A stretch of DNA of 64,000 nt. It comes from Siphonodentalium dalli. Lineage: Eukaryota; Mollusca; Scaphopoda; Gadilida; Siphonodentaliidae. Position numbers and translations under genes: made by a program. Position 1 is the stretch's first letter, and each line of letters opens with the position of its first letter. The notes under the pieces are model-generated. The model was not told where the DNA came from. It saw nothing but the letters and a program-made list of their open reading frames with translations, and ran no database searches. Positions 21,701 to 36,100 of the stretch are shown piece by piece. Where the stretch lies: the NCBI GenBank assembly GCA_032622095.1, contig CP136064.1, forward strand, positions 145,097,954-145,161,953, written 5' to 3'.

Positions 21701-24700
21701 GCTAAAAAACATGGCCGCCAGCAGCCATCTTGGATTTTACTCTTTGTATGACTAAATCCTTTAGCACGGGCTACAGGTCCTACTTTTAGTCTGATCATCA
21801 TAAGATTTGTCAAGAATGTTAATAATGACATGTAGATGGGAACGGGTCATTTTGGGGTCATTCGGCCAAAAAACATGGCCGCCAGCAGCCTTCTTGGATT
21901 TTACTCTTTGTATGACTAAATCCTTTAGTACGGGCTACAGGTCGTACCTTTAGTCTGATCATCATAAAATTTGTCATGGAAATTAACAATGACATGTAGA
22001 TTGGAACGAGTCATTTTGGGGTCATTCGGCTAAAAAACATGGCCGCCAGCAGCCATCTTGGATTTTACTCTTTGTATGATTAAATCCTTTAGCACGGGCT
22101 ACAGGTCGTACCTTTAGTCTGATCATCATAACATTTGTCATGGCTGTTGAAATTGGAATGTAGATGGGAACGAGTCATTTTAATCCTATAGGAATCACTG
22201 AACTAAATGGTTTCCCATAGGCGACAGTGTTAACGTTTCGGCCAAATTCACTGAATTGAAGCCTGCAGGCCATACCAGTGATGTTTACCCAGCTAGATTG
22301 ACACCAGTTGATCACGAAAATGCAAGAAAAATCATAGGTCATGTGTTTACTTTTTAAAATAAATCCCCAAGTCTACAACAGGGCTATCCCACAGCCAAAT
22401 TTGATCTGGAAAAACCCAGATCTACAACAGCTAGTTAAATACATTTCCCGCTCACAAAAATCCGTTCCCCCATTCATTCACCAGTTTAAATTATTTAGAT
22501 ATTATGTACAAATCAAATAAACGCGATGTCATCCTTTAATAACGTGTCGCATGTATCAGGTGAAGGTCATTCTTCAGTTACCTTCACCTTTAGCATTCCA
22601 CGGTGTACTCGCTCCCCGACTCTAGAACACATTTAGCTCCCTGATTCCATTAGCACGGGCCACAGGTCGTACTGTTTGTCTGATCATCCAGGATCATCAT
22701 GAAATTTGTCATGGATATTAACAATGACATGTAGATGGGAACGAGTAATTTTGGGGTCATTCGGCTAAAAAAACATGGCCGCCAGCAGCCATCTTGGATT
22801 TTACTCTTTGTATGACTAAATCCTTTAGCACGGGCTACAGGTCGTACTTTTAGTCTGATCATCATACGATTTTTCAAGAATGTTACTAATGACATGTAGA
22901 TGGGAACGAGTCATTTTGGGGTCATTCGGCCAAAAAACATGGCCACCAGCAGCCATCTTGGAATTTACTCTTTGTATGACTAAATCCTTTAGCACGGGCT
23001 ACATGTCCTACTTTTAGTCTGATCATCATAAGATTTGTCAAGAATGTTAATAATGACATGTAGATGGGAACGAGTCATTTTGGTGTCATTCGGCCAAAAA
23101 ACATGGCCGCCAGCAGCCATCTTGGATTTTACTCTTTGTATGACTAAATCCTTTAGCACGGGCTACAGGTCGTACCTTTAGTCTGATCATCATAAAATTT
23201 GTCATGGCTGTTGAAATTGGAATTTAGATGGGAACTAACCATTTTGGGGTCAGTCGGACAAAAAACATGGCCGCCAGTGGCCATCTTGGATTTCAAAATT
23301 TAATCCATTAGCACGGGCCACAGGTCGTACTGTTTGTCTGATCATCATGAAATTTGTCATGGATATTAACAATGACATGTAGATGGGAACGAGTAATTTT
23401 GGGGTCATTCGGCTAAAAAACATGGCCGCCAGCAGCCATCTTGGATTTTACTCTTTGTATGACTAAATCCTTTAGCACGGGCTACAGGTCCTACTTTTAG
23501 TCTGATCATCATAAGATTTGTCAAGAATGTTAATAATGACATGTAGATGGGTACGGGTCATTTTGGGGTCATTCGGCCAAAAAACATGGCCGCCAGCAGC
23601 CTTCTTGGATTTTACTCTTTGTATGACTAAATCCTTTAGTACGGGCTACAGGTCGTACCTTTAGTCTGATCATCATAAAATTTGTCATGGAAATTAACAA
23701 TGACATGTAGATTGGAACGAGTCATTTTGGGGTCATTCGGCTAAAAAACATGGCCGCCAGCAGCCATCTTGGATTTTACTCTTTGTATGATTAAATCCTT
23801 TAGCACGGGCTACAGGTCGTACCTTTAGTCTGATCATCATAACATTTGTCATGGCTGTTGAAATTGGAATGTAGATGGGAACGAGTCATTTTAATCCTAT
23901 AGGAATCACTGAACTAAATGGTTTCCCATAGGCGACAGTGTTAACGTTTCGGCCAAATTCACTGAATTGAAGCCTGCAGGCCATACCAGTGATGTTTACC
24001 CAGCTAGATTGACACCAGTTGATCACGAAAATGCAAGAAAAATCATAGGTCATGTGTTTACTTTTTAAAATAAATCCCCAAGTCTACAACAGGGCTATCC
24101 CACAGCCAAATTTGATCTGGAAAAACCCAGATCTACAACAGCTAGTTAAATACATTTCCCGCTCACAAAAATCCGTTCCCCCATTCATTCACCAGTTTAA
24201 ATTATTTAGATATTATGTACAAATCAAATAAACGCGATGTCATCCTTTAATAACGTGTCGCATGTATCAGGTGAAGGTCATTCTTCAGTTACCTTCACCT
24301 TTAGCATTCCACGGTGTACTCGCTCCCCGACTCTAGAACACATTTAGCTCCCTGATTCCATTAGCACGGGCCACATGTCGTACTGTTTGTCTGATCATCC
24401 AGGATCATCATGAAATTTGTCATGGATATTAACAATGACATGTAGATGGGAACGAGTAATTTTGGGGTCATTCGGCTAAAAAACATGGCCGCCAGCAGCC
24501 ATCTTGGATTTTACTCTTTGTATGACTAAATCCTTTAGCACGGGCTACAGGTCGTACTTTTAGTCTGATCATCATAAGATTTTTCAAGAATGTTACTAAT
24601 GACATGTAGATGGGAACGAGTCATTTTGGGGTCATTCGGCCAAAAAACATGGCCACCAGCAGCCATCTTGGGATTTACTCTTTGTATGACTAAATCCTTT

Positions 24701-25604
24701 AGCACGGGCTACATGTCCTACTTTTAGTCTGATCATCATAAGATTTGTCAAGAATGTTAATAATGACATGTAGATGGGAACGAGTCATTTTGGTGTCATT
24801 CGGCCAAAAAACATGGCCGCCAGCAGCCATCTTGGATTTTACTCTTTGTATGACTAAATCCTTTAGCACGGGCTACAGGTCGTACCTTTAGTCTGATCAT
24901 CATAAAATTTGTCATGGCTGTTGAAATTGGAATTTAGATGGGAACTAACCATTTTGGGGTCAGTCGGACAAAAAACATGGCCGCCAGTGGCCATCTTGGA
25001 TTTCAAAATTTAATCCATTAGCACGGGCCACAGGTCGTACTGTTTGTCTGATCATCATGAAATTTGTCATGGATATTAACAATGACATGTAGATGGGAAC
25101 GAGTAATTTTGGGGTCATTCGGCTAAAAAACATGGCCGCCAGCAGCCATCTTGGATTTTACTCTTTGTATGACTAAATCCTTTAGCACGGGCTACAGGTC
25201 CTACTTTTAGTCTGATCATCATAAGATTTGTCAAGAATGTTAATAATGACATGTAGATGGGAACGGGTCATTTTGGGGTCATTCGGCCAAAAAACATGGC
25301 CGCCAGCAGCCTTCTTGGATTTTACTCTTTGTATGACTAAATCCTTTAGTACGGGCTACAGGTCGTACCTTTAGTCTGATCATCATAAAATTTGTCATGG
25401 AAATTAACAATGACATGTAGATTGGAACGAGTCATTTTGGGGTCATTCGGCTAAAAAACATGGCCGCCAGCAGCCATCTTGGATTTTACTCTTTGTATGA
25501 TTAAATCCTTTAGCACGGGCTACAGGTCGTACCTTTAGTCTGATCATCATAACATTTGTCATGGCTGTTGAAATTGGAATGTAGATGGGAACGAGTCATT
25601 TTAA

Positions 25605-27150
25605 TCCTATAGGAATCACTGAACTAAATGGTTTCCCATAGGCGACAGTGTTAACGTTTCGGCCAAATTCACTGAATTGAAGCCTGCAGGCCATACCAGT
25701 GATGTTTACCCAGCTAGATTGACACCAGTTGATCACGAAAATGCAAGAAAAATCATAGGTCATGTGTTTACTTTTTAAAATAAATCCCCAAGTCTACAAC
25801 AGGGCTATCCCACAGCCAAATTTGATCTGGAAAAACCCAGATCTACAACAGCTAGTTAAATACATTTCCCGCTCACAAAAATCCGTTCCCCCATTCATTC
25901 ACCAGTTTAAATTATTTAGATATTATGTACAAATCAAATAAACGCGATGTCATCCTTTAATAACGTGTCGCATGTATCAGGTGAAGGTCATTCTTCAGTT
26001 ACCTTCACCTTTAGCATTCCACGGTGTACTCGCTCCCCGACTCTAGAACACATTTAGCTCCCTGATTCCATTAGCACGGGCCACAGGTCGTACTGTTTGT
26101 CTGATCATCCAGGATCATCATGAAATTTGTCATGGATATTAACAATGACATGTAGATGGGAACGAGTAATTTTGGGGTCATTCGGCTAAAAAACATGGCC
26201 GCCAGCAGCCATCTTGGATTTTACTCTTTGTATGACTAAATCCTTTAGCACGGGCTACAGGTCGTACTTTTAGTCTGATCATCATAAGATTTTTCAAGAA
26301 TGTTACTAATGACATGTAGATGGGAACGAGTCATTTTGGGGTCATTCGGCCAAAAAACATGGCCACCAGCAGCCATCTTGGGATTTACTCTTTGTATGAC
26401 TAAATCCTTTAGCACGGGCTACATGTCCTACTTTTAGTCTGATCATCATAAGATTTGTCATGGCTGTTGAAATTGGAATTTTGATGGGAACTAACCATTT
26501 TGGGGTCAGTCGGACAAAAAACATGGCCGCCAGTGGCCATCTTGGATTTCAAAATTTAATCCATTAGCACGGGCCACAGGTCGTACTGTTTGTCTGATCA
26601 TCATGAAATTTGTCATGGATATTAACAATGACATGTAGATGGGAACGAGTAATTTTGGGGTCATTCGGCTAAAAAACATGGCCGCCAGCAGCCATCTTGG
26701 ATTTTACTCTTTGTATGACTAAATCCTTTAGCACGGGCTACAGGTCCTACTTTTAGTCTGATCATCATAAGATTTGTCAAGAATGTTAATAATGACATGT
26801 AGATGGGAACGGGTCATTTTGGGGTCATTCGGCCAAAAAACATGGCCGCCAGCAGCCTTCTTGGATTTTACTCTTTGTATGACTAAATCCTTTAGTACGG
26901 GCTACAGGTCGTACCTTTAGTCTGATCATCATAAAATTTGTCATGGAAATTAACAATGACATGTAGATTGGAACGAGTCATTTTGGGGTCATTCGGCTAA
27001 AAAACATGGCCGCCAGCAGCCATCTTGGATTTTACTCTTTGTATGATTAAATCCTTTAGCACGGGCTACAGGTCGTACCTTTAGTCTGATCATCATAACA
27101 TTTGTCATGGCTGTTGAAATTGGAATGTAGATGGGAACGAGTCATTTTAA
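25605..27150 (+). repeat. Short higher-order unit (1,546 bp), one monomer deleted
   Basis: Monomers 3 and 4 are fused at about 26451-26460, inside AGATTTGTCA: the left side is monomer-3 type and the right side (TGGCTGTTGAAATTGG) is monomer-4 type. Exactly one monomer length (164 bp) is missing and the register is kept, as expected for unequal exchange between neighbouring monomers. Confidence 0.9.
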
Positions 27151-30100
27151 TCCTATAGGAATCACTGAACTAAATGGTTTCCCATAGGCGACAGTGTTAA
27201 CGTTTCGGCCAAATTCACTGAATTGAAGCCTGCAGGCCATACCAGTGATGTTTACCCAGCTAGATTGACACCAGTTGATCACGAAAATGCAAGAAAAATC
27301 ATAGGTCATGTGTTTACTTTTTAAAATAAATCCCCAAGTCTACAACAGGGCTATCCCACAGCCAAATTTGATCTGGAAAAACCCAGATCTACAACAGCTA
27401 GTTAAATACATTTCCCGCTCACAAAAATCCGTTCCCCCATTCATTCACCAGTTTAAATTATTTAGATATTATGTACAAATCAAATAAACGCGATGTCATC
27501 CTTTAATAACGTGTCGCATGTATCAGGTGAAGGTCATTCTTCAGTTACCTTCACCTTTAGCATTCCACGGTGTACTCGCTCCCCGACTCTAGAACACATT
27601 TAGCTCCCTGATTCCATTAGCACGGGCCACATGTCGTACTGTTTGTCTGATCATCCAGGATCATCATGAAATTTGTCATGGATATTAACAATGACATGTA
27701 GATGGGAACGAGTAATTTTGGGGTCATTCGGCTAAAAAACATGGCCGCCAGCAGCCATCTTGGATTTTACTCTTTGTATGACTAAATCCTTTAGCACGGG
27801 CTACAGGTCGTACTTTTAGTCTGATCATCATAAGATTTTTCAAGAATGTTACTAATGACATGTAGATGGGAACGAGTCATTTTGGGGTCATTCGGCCAAA
27901 AAACATGGCCACCAGCAGCCATCTTGGGATTTACTCTTTGTATGACTAAATCCTTTAGCACGGGCTACATGTCCTACTTTTAGTCTGATCATCATAAGAT
28001 TTGTCAAGAATGTTAATAATGACATGTAGATGGGAACGAGTCATTTTGGTGTCATTCGGCCAAAAAACATGGCCGCCAGCAGCCATCTTGGATTTTACTC
28101 TTTGTATGACTAAATCCTTTAGCACGGGCTACAGGTCGTACCTTTAGTCTGATCATCATAAAATTTGTCATGGCTGTTGAAATTGGAATTTAGATGGGAA
28201 CTAACCATTTTGGGGTCAGTCGGACAAAAAACATGGCCGCCAGTGGCCATCTTGGATTTCAAAATTTAATCCATTAGCACGGGCCACAGGTCGTACTGTT
28301 TGTCTGATCATCATGAAATTTGTCATGGATATTAACAATGACATGTAGATGGGAACGAGTAATTTTGGGGTCATTCGGCTAAAAAACATGGCCGCCAGCA
28401 GCCATCTTGGATTTTACTCTTTGTATGACTAAATCCTTTAGCACGGGCTACAGGTCCTACTTTTAGTCTGATCATCATAAGATTTGTCAAGAATGTTAAT
28501 AATGACATGTAGATGGGTACGGGTCATTTTGGGGTCATTCGGCCAAAAAACATGGCCGCCAGCAGCCTTCTTGGATTTTACTCTTTGTATGACTAAATCC
28601 TTTAGTACGGGCTACAGGTCGTACCTTTAGTCTGATCATCATAAAATTTGTCATGGAAATTAACAATGACATGTAGATTGGAACGAGTCATTTTGGGGTC
28701 ATTCGGCTAAAAAACATGGCCGCCAGCAGCCATCTTGGATTTTACTCTTTGTATGATTAAATCCTTTAGCACGGGCTACAGGTCGTACCTTTAGTCTGAT
28801 CATCATAACATTTGTCATGGCTGTTGAAATTGGAATGTAGATGGGAACGAGTCATTTTAATCCTATAGGAATCACTGAACTAAATGGTTTCCCATAGGCG
28901 ACAGTGTTAACGTTTCGGCCAAATTCACTGAATTGAAGCCTGCAGGCCATACCAGTGATGTTTACCCAGCTAGATTGACACCAGTTGATCACGAAAATGC
29001 AAGAAAAATCATAGGTCATGTGTTTACTTTTTAAAATAAATCCCCAAGTCTACAACAGGGCTATCCCACAGCCAAATTTGATCTGGAAAAACCCAGATCT
29101 ACAACAGCTAGTTAAATACATTTCCCGCTCACAAAAATCCGTTCCCCCATTCATTCACCAGTTTAAATTATTTAGATATTATGTACAAATCAAATAAACG
29201 CGATGTCATCCTTTAATAACGTGTCGCATGTATCAGGTGAAGGTCATTCTTCAGTTACCTTCACCTTTAGCATTCCACGGTGTACTCGCTCCCCGACTCT
29301 AGAACACATTTAGCTCCCTGATTCCATTAGCACGGGCCACATGTCGTACTGTTTGTCTGATCATCCAGGATCATCATGAAATTTGTCATGGATATTAACA
29401 ATGACATGTAGATGGGAACGAGTAATTTTGGGGTCATTCGGCTAAAAAACATGGCCGCCAGCAGCCATCTTGGATTTTACTCTTTGTATGACTAAATCCT
29501 TTAGCACGGGCTACAGGTCGTACTTTTAGTCTGATCATCATAAGATTTTTCAAGAATGTTACTAATGACATGTAGATGGGAACGAGTCATTTTGGGGTCA
29601 TTCGGCCAAAAAACATGGCCACCAGCAGCCATCTTGGGATTTACTCTTTGTATGACTAAATCCTTTAGCACGGGCTACATGTCCTACTTTTAGTCTGATC
29701 ATCATAAGATTTGTCAAGAATGTTAATAATGACATGTAGATGGGAACGAGTCATTTTGGTGTCATTCGGCCAAAAAACATGGCCGCCAGCAGCCATCTTG
29801 GATTTTACTCTTTGTATGACTAAATCCTTTAGCACGGGCTACAGGTCGTACCTTTAGTCTGATCATCATAAAATTTGTCATGGCTGTTGAAATTGGAATT
29901 TAGATGGGAACTAACCATTTTGGGGTCAGTCGGACAAAAAACATGGCCGCCAGTGGCCATCTTGGATTTCAAAATTTAATCCATTAGCACGGGCCACAGG
30001 TCGTACTGTTTGTCTGATCATCATGAAATTTGTCATGGATATTAACAATGACATGTAGATGGGAACGAGTAATTTTGGGGTCATTCGGCTAAAAAACATG

Positions 30101-33100
30101 GCCGCCAGCAGCCATCTTGGATTTTACTCTTTGTATGACTAAATCCTTTAGCACGGGCTACAGGTCCTACTTTTAGTCTGATCATCATAAGATTTGTCAA
30201 GAATGTTAATAATGACATGTAGATGGGAACGGGTCATTTTGGGGTCATTCGGCCAAAAAACATGGCCGCCAGCAGCCTTCTTGGATTTTACTCTTTGTAT
30301 GACTAAATCCTTTAGTACGGGCTACAGGTCGTACCTTTAGTCTGATCATCATAAAATTTGTCATGGAAATTAACAATGACATGTAGATTGGAACGAGTCA
30401 TTTTGGGGTCATTCGGCTAAAAAACATGGCCGCCAGCAGCCATCTTGGATTTTACTCTTTGTATGATTAAATCCTTTAGCACGGGCTACAGGTCGTACCT
30501 TTAGTCTGATCATCATAACATTTGTCATGGCTGTTGAAATTGGAATGTAGATGGGAACGAGTCATTTTAATCCTATAGGAATCACTGAACTAAATGGTTT
30601 CCCATAGGCGACAGTGTTAACGTTTCGGCCAAATTCACTGAATTGAAGCCTGCAGGCCATACCAGTGATGTTTACCCAGCTAGATTGACACCAGTTGATC
30701 ACGAAAATGCAAGAAAAATCATAGGTCATGTGTTTACTTTTTAAAATAAATCCCCAAGTCTACAACAGGGCTATCCCACAGCCAAATTTGATCTGGAAAA
30801 ACCCAGATCTACAACAGCTAGTTAAATACATTTCCCGCTCACAAAAATCCGTTCCCCCATTCATTCACCAGTTTAAATTATTTAGATATTATGTACAAAT
30901 CAAATAAACGCGATGTCATCCTTTAATAACGTGTCGCATGTATCAGGTGAAGGTCATTCTTCAGTTACCTTCACCTTTAGCATTCCACGGTGTACTCGCT
31001 CCCCGACTCTAGAACACATTTAGCTCCCTGATTCCATTAGCACGGGCCACATGTCGTACTGTTTGTCTGATCATCCAGGATCATCATGAAATTTGTCATG
31101 GATATTAACAATGACATGTAGATGGGAACGAGTAATTTTGGGGTCATTCGGCTAAAAAACATGGCCGCCAGCAGCCATCTTGGATTTTACTCTTTGTATG
31201 ACTAAATCCTTTAGCACGGGCTACAGGTCGTACTTTTAGTCTGATCATCATAAGATTTTTCAAGAATGTTACTAATGACATGTAGATGGGAACGAGTCAT
31301 TTTGGGGTCATTCGGCCAAAAAACATGGCCACCAGCAGCCATCTTGGGATTTACTCTTTGTATGACTAAATCCTTTAGCACGGGCTACATGTCCTACTTT
31401 TAGTCTGATCATCATAAGATTTGTCAAGAATGTTAATAATGACATGTAGATGGGAACGAGTCATTTTGGTGTCATTCGGCCAAAAAACATGGCCGCCAGC
31501 AGCCATCTTGGATTTTACTCTTTGTATGACTAAATCCTTTAGCACGGGCTACAGGTCGTACCTTTAGTCTGATCATCATAAAATTTGTCATGGCTGTTGA
31601 AATTGGAATTTAGATGGGAACTAACCATTTTGGGGTCAGTCGGACAAAAAACATGGCCGCCAGTGGCCATCTTGGATTTCAAAATTTAATCCATTAGCAC
31701 GGGCCACAGGTCGTACTGTTTGTCTGATCATCATGAAATTTGTCATGGATATTAACAATGACATGTAGATGGGAACGAGTAATTTTGGGGTCATTCGGCT
31801 AAAAAACATGGCCGCCAGCAGCCATCTTGGATTTTACTCTTTGTATGACTAAATCCTTTAGCACGGGCTACAGGTCCTACTTTTAGTCTGATCATCATAA
31901 GATTTGTCAAGAATGTTAATAATGACATGTAGATGGGTACGGGTCATTTTGGGGTCATTCGGCCAAAAAACATGGCCGCCAGCAGCCTTCTTGGATTTTA
32001 CTCTTTGTATGACTAAATCCTTTAGTACGGGCTACAGGTCGTACCTTTAGTCTGATCATCATAAAATTTGTCATGGAAATTAACAATGACATGTAGATTG
32101 GAACGAGTCATTTTGGGGTCATTCGGCTAAAAAACATGGCCGCCAGCAGCCATCTTGGATTTTACTCTTTGTATGATTAAATCCTTTAGCACGGGCTACA
32201 GGTCGTACCTTTAGTCTGATCATCATAACATTTGTCATGGCTGTTGAAATTGGAATGTAGATGGGAACGAGTCATTTTAATCCTATAGGAATCACTGAAC
32301 TAAATGGTTTCCCATAGGCGACAGTGTTAACGTTTCGGCCAAATTCACTGAATTGAAGCCTGCAGGCCATACCAGTGATGTTTACCCAGCTAGATTGACA
32401 CCAGTTGATCACGAAAATGCAAGAAAAATCATAGGTCATGTGTTTACTTTTTAAAATAAATCCCCAAGTCTACAACAGGGCTATCCCACAGCCAAATTTG
32501 ATCTGGAAAAACCCAGATCTACAACAGCTAGTTAAATACATTTCCCGCTCACAAAAATCCGTTCCCCCATTCATTCACCAGTTTAAATTATTTAGATATT
32601 ATGTACAAATCAAATAAACGCGATGTCATCCTTTAATAACGTGTCGCATGTATCAGGTGAAGGTCATTCTTCAGTTACCTTCACCTTTAGCATTCCACGG
32701 TGTACTCGCTCCCCGACTCTAGAACACATTTAGCTCCCTGATTCCATTAGCACGGGCCACATGTCGTACTGTTTGTCTGATCATCCAGGATCATCATGAA
32801 ATTTGTCATGGATATTAACAATGACATGTAGATGGGAACGAGTAATTTTGGGGTCATTCGGCTAAAAAACATGGCCGCCAGCAGCCATCTTGGATTTTAC
32901 TCTTTGTATGACTAAATCCTTTAGCACGGGCTACAGGTCGTACTTTTAGTCTGATCATCATAAGATTTTTCAAGAATGTTACTAATGACATGTAGATGGG
33001 AACGAGTCATTTTGGGGTCATTCGGCCAAAAAACATGGCCACCAGCAGCCATCTTGGGATTTACTCTTTGTATGACTAAATCCTTTAGCACGGGCTACAT

Positions 33101-36100
33101 GTCCTACTTTTAGTCTGATCATCATAAGATTTGTCAAGAATGTTAATAATGACATGTAGATGGGAACGAGTCATTTTGGTGTCATTCGGCCAAAAAACAT
33201 GGCCGCCAGCAGCCATCTTGGATTTTACTCTTTGTATGACTAAATCCTTTAGCACGGGCTACAGGTCGTACCTTTAGTCTGATCATCATAAAATTTGTCA
33301 TGGCTGTTGAAATTGGAATTTAGATGGGAACTAACCATTTTGGGGTCAGTCGGACAAAAAACATGGCCGCCAGTGGCCATCTTGGATTTCAAAATTTAAT
33401 CCATTAGCACGGGCCACAGGTCGTACTGTTTGTCTGATCATCATGAAATTTGTCATGGATATTAACAATGACATGTAGATGGGAACGAGTAATTTTGGGG
33501 TCATTCGGCTAAAAAACATGGCCGCCAGCAGCCATCTTGGATTTTACTCTTTGTATGACTAAATCCTTTAGCACGGGCTACAGGTCCTACTTTTAGTCTG
33601 ATCATCATAAGATTTGTCAAGAATGTTAATAATGACATGTAGATGGGAACGGGTCATTTTGGGGTCATTCGGCCAAAAAACATGGCCGCCAGCAGCCTTC
33701 TTGGATTTTACTCTTTGTATGACTAAATCCTTTAGTACGGGCTACAGGTCGTACCTTTAGTCTGATCATCATAAAATTTGTCATGGAAATTAACAATGAC
33801 ATGTAGATTGGAACGAGTCATTTTGGGGTCATTCGGCTAAAAAACATGGCCGCCAGCAGCCATCTTGGATTTTACTCTTTGTATGATTAAATCCTTTAGC
33901 ACGGGCTACAGGTCGTACCTTTAGTCTGATCATCATAACATTTGTCATGGCTGTTGAAATTGGAATGTAGATGGGAACGAGTCATTTTAATCCTATAGGA
34001 ATCACTGAACTAAATGGTTTCCCATAGGCGACAGTGTTAACGTTTCGGCCAAATTCACTGAATTGAAGCCTGCAGGCCATACCAGTGATGTTTACCCAGC
34101 TAGATTGACACCAGTTGATCACGAAAATGCAAGAAAAATCATAGGTCATGTGTTTACTTTTTAAAATAAATCCCCAAGTCTACAACAGGGCTATCCCACA
34201 GCCAAATTTGATCTGGAAAAACCCAGATCTACAACAGCTAGTTAAATACATTTCCCGCTCACAAAAATCCGTTCCCCCATTCATTCACCAGTTTAAATTA
34301 TTTAGATATTATGTACAAATCAAATAAACGCGATGTCATCCTTTAATAACGTGTCGCATGTATCAGGTGAAGGTCATTCTTCAGTTACCTTCACCTTTAG
34401 CATTCCACGGTGTACTCGCTCCCCGACTCTAGAACACATTTAGCTCCCTGATTCCATTAGCACGGGCCACATGTCGTACTGTTTGTCTGATCATCCAGGA
34501 TCATCATGAAATTTGTCATGGATATTAACAATGACATGTAGATGGGAACGAGTAATTTTGGGGTCATTCGGCTAAAAAACATGGCCGCCAGCAGCCATCT
34601 TGGATTTTACTCTTTGTATGACTAAATCCTTTAGCACGGGCTACAGGTCGTACTTTTAGTCTGATCATCATAAGATTTTTCAAGAATGTTACTAATGACA
34701 TGTAGATGGGAACGAGTCATTTTGGGGTCATTCGGCCAAAAAACATGGCCACCAGCAGCCATCTTGGGATTTACTCTTTGTATGACTAAATCCTTTAGCA
34801 CGGGCTACATGTCCTACTTTTAGTCTGATCATCATAAGATTTGTCAAGAATGTTAATAATGACATGTAGATGGGAACGAGTCATTTTGGTGTCATTCGGC
34901 CAAAAAACATGGCCGCCAGCAGCCATCTTGGATTTTACTCTTTGTATGACTAAATCCTTTAGCACGGGCTACAGGTCGTACCTTTAGTCTGATCATCATA
35001 AAATTTGTCATGGCTGTTGAAATTGGAATTTAGATGGGAACTAACCATTTTGGGGTCAGTCGGACAAAAAACATGGCCGCCAGTGGCCATCTTGGATTTC
35101 AAAATTTAATCCATTAGCACGGGCCACAGGTCGTACTGTTTGTCTGATCATCATGAAATTTGTCATGGATATTAACAATGACATGTAGATGGGAACGAGT
35201 AATTTTGGGGTCATTCGGCTAAAAAACATGGCCGCCAGCAGCCATCTTGGATTTTACTCTTTGTATGACTAAATCCTTTAGCACGGGCTACAGGTCCTAC
35301 TTTTAGTCTGATCATCATAAGATTTGTCAAGAATGTTAATAATGACATGTAGATGGGTACGGGTCATTTTGGGGTCATTCGGCCAAAAAACATGGCCGCC
35401 AGCAGCCTTCTTGGATTTTACTCTTTGTATGACTAAATCCTTTAGTACGGGCTACAGGTCGTACCTTTAGTCTGATCATCATAAAATTTGTCATGGAAAT
35501 TAACAATGACATGTAGATTGGAACGAGTCATTTTGGGGTCATTCGGCTAAAAAACATGGCCGCCAGCAGCCATCTTGGATTTTACTCTTTGTATGATTAA
35601 ATCCTTTAGCACGGGCTACAGGTCGTACCTTTAGTCTGATCATCATAACATTTGTCATGGCTGTTGAAATTGGAATGTAGATGGGAACGAGTCATTTTAA
35701 TCCTATAGGAATCACTGAACTAAATGGTTTCCCATAGGCGACAGTGTTAACGTTTCGGCCAAATTCACTGAATTGAAGCCTGCAGGCCATACCAGTGATG
35801 TTTACCCAGCTAGATTGACACCAGTTGATCACGAAAATGCAAGAAAAATCATAGGTCATGTGTTTACTTTTTAAAATAAATCCCCAAGTCTACAACAGGG
35901 CTATCCCACAGCCAAATTTGATCTGGAAAAACCCAGATCTACAACAGCTAGTTAAATACATTTCCCGCTCACAAAAATCCGTTCCCCCATTCATTCACCA
36001 GTTTAAATTATTTAGATATTATGTACAAATCAAATAAACGCGATGTCATCCTTTAATAACGTGTCGCATGTATCAGGTGAAGGTCATTCTTCAGTTACCT

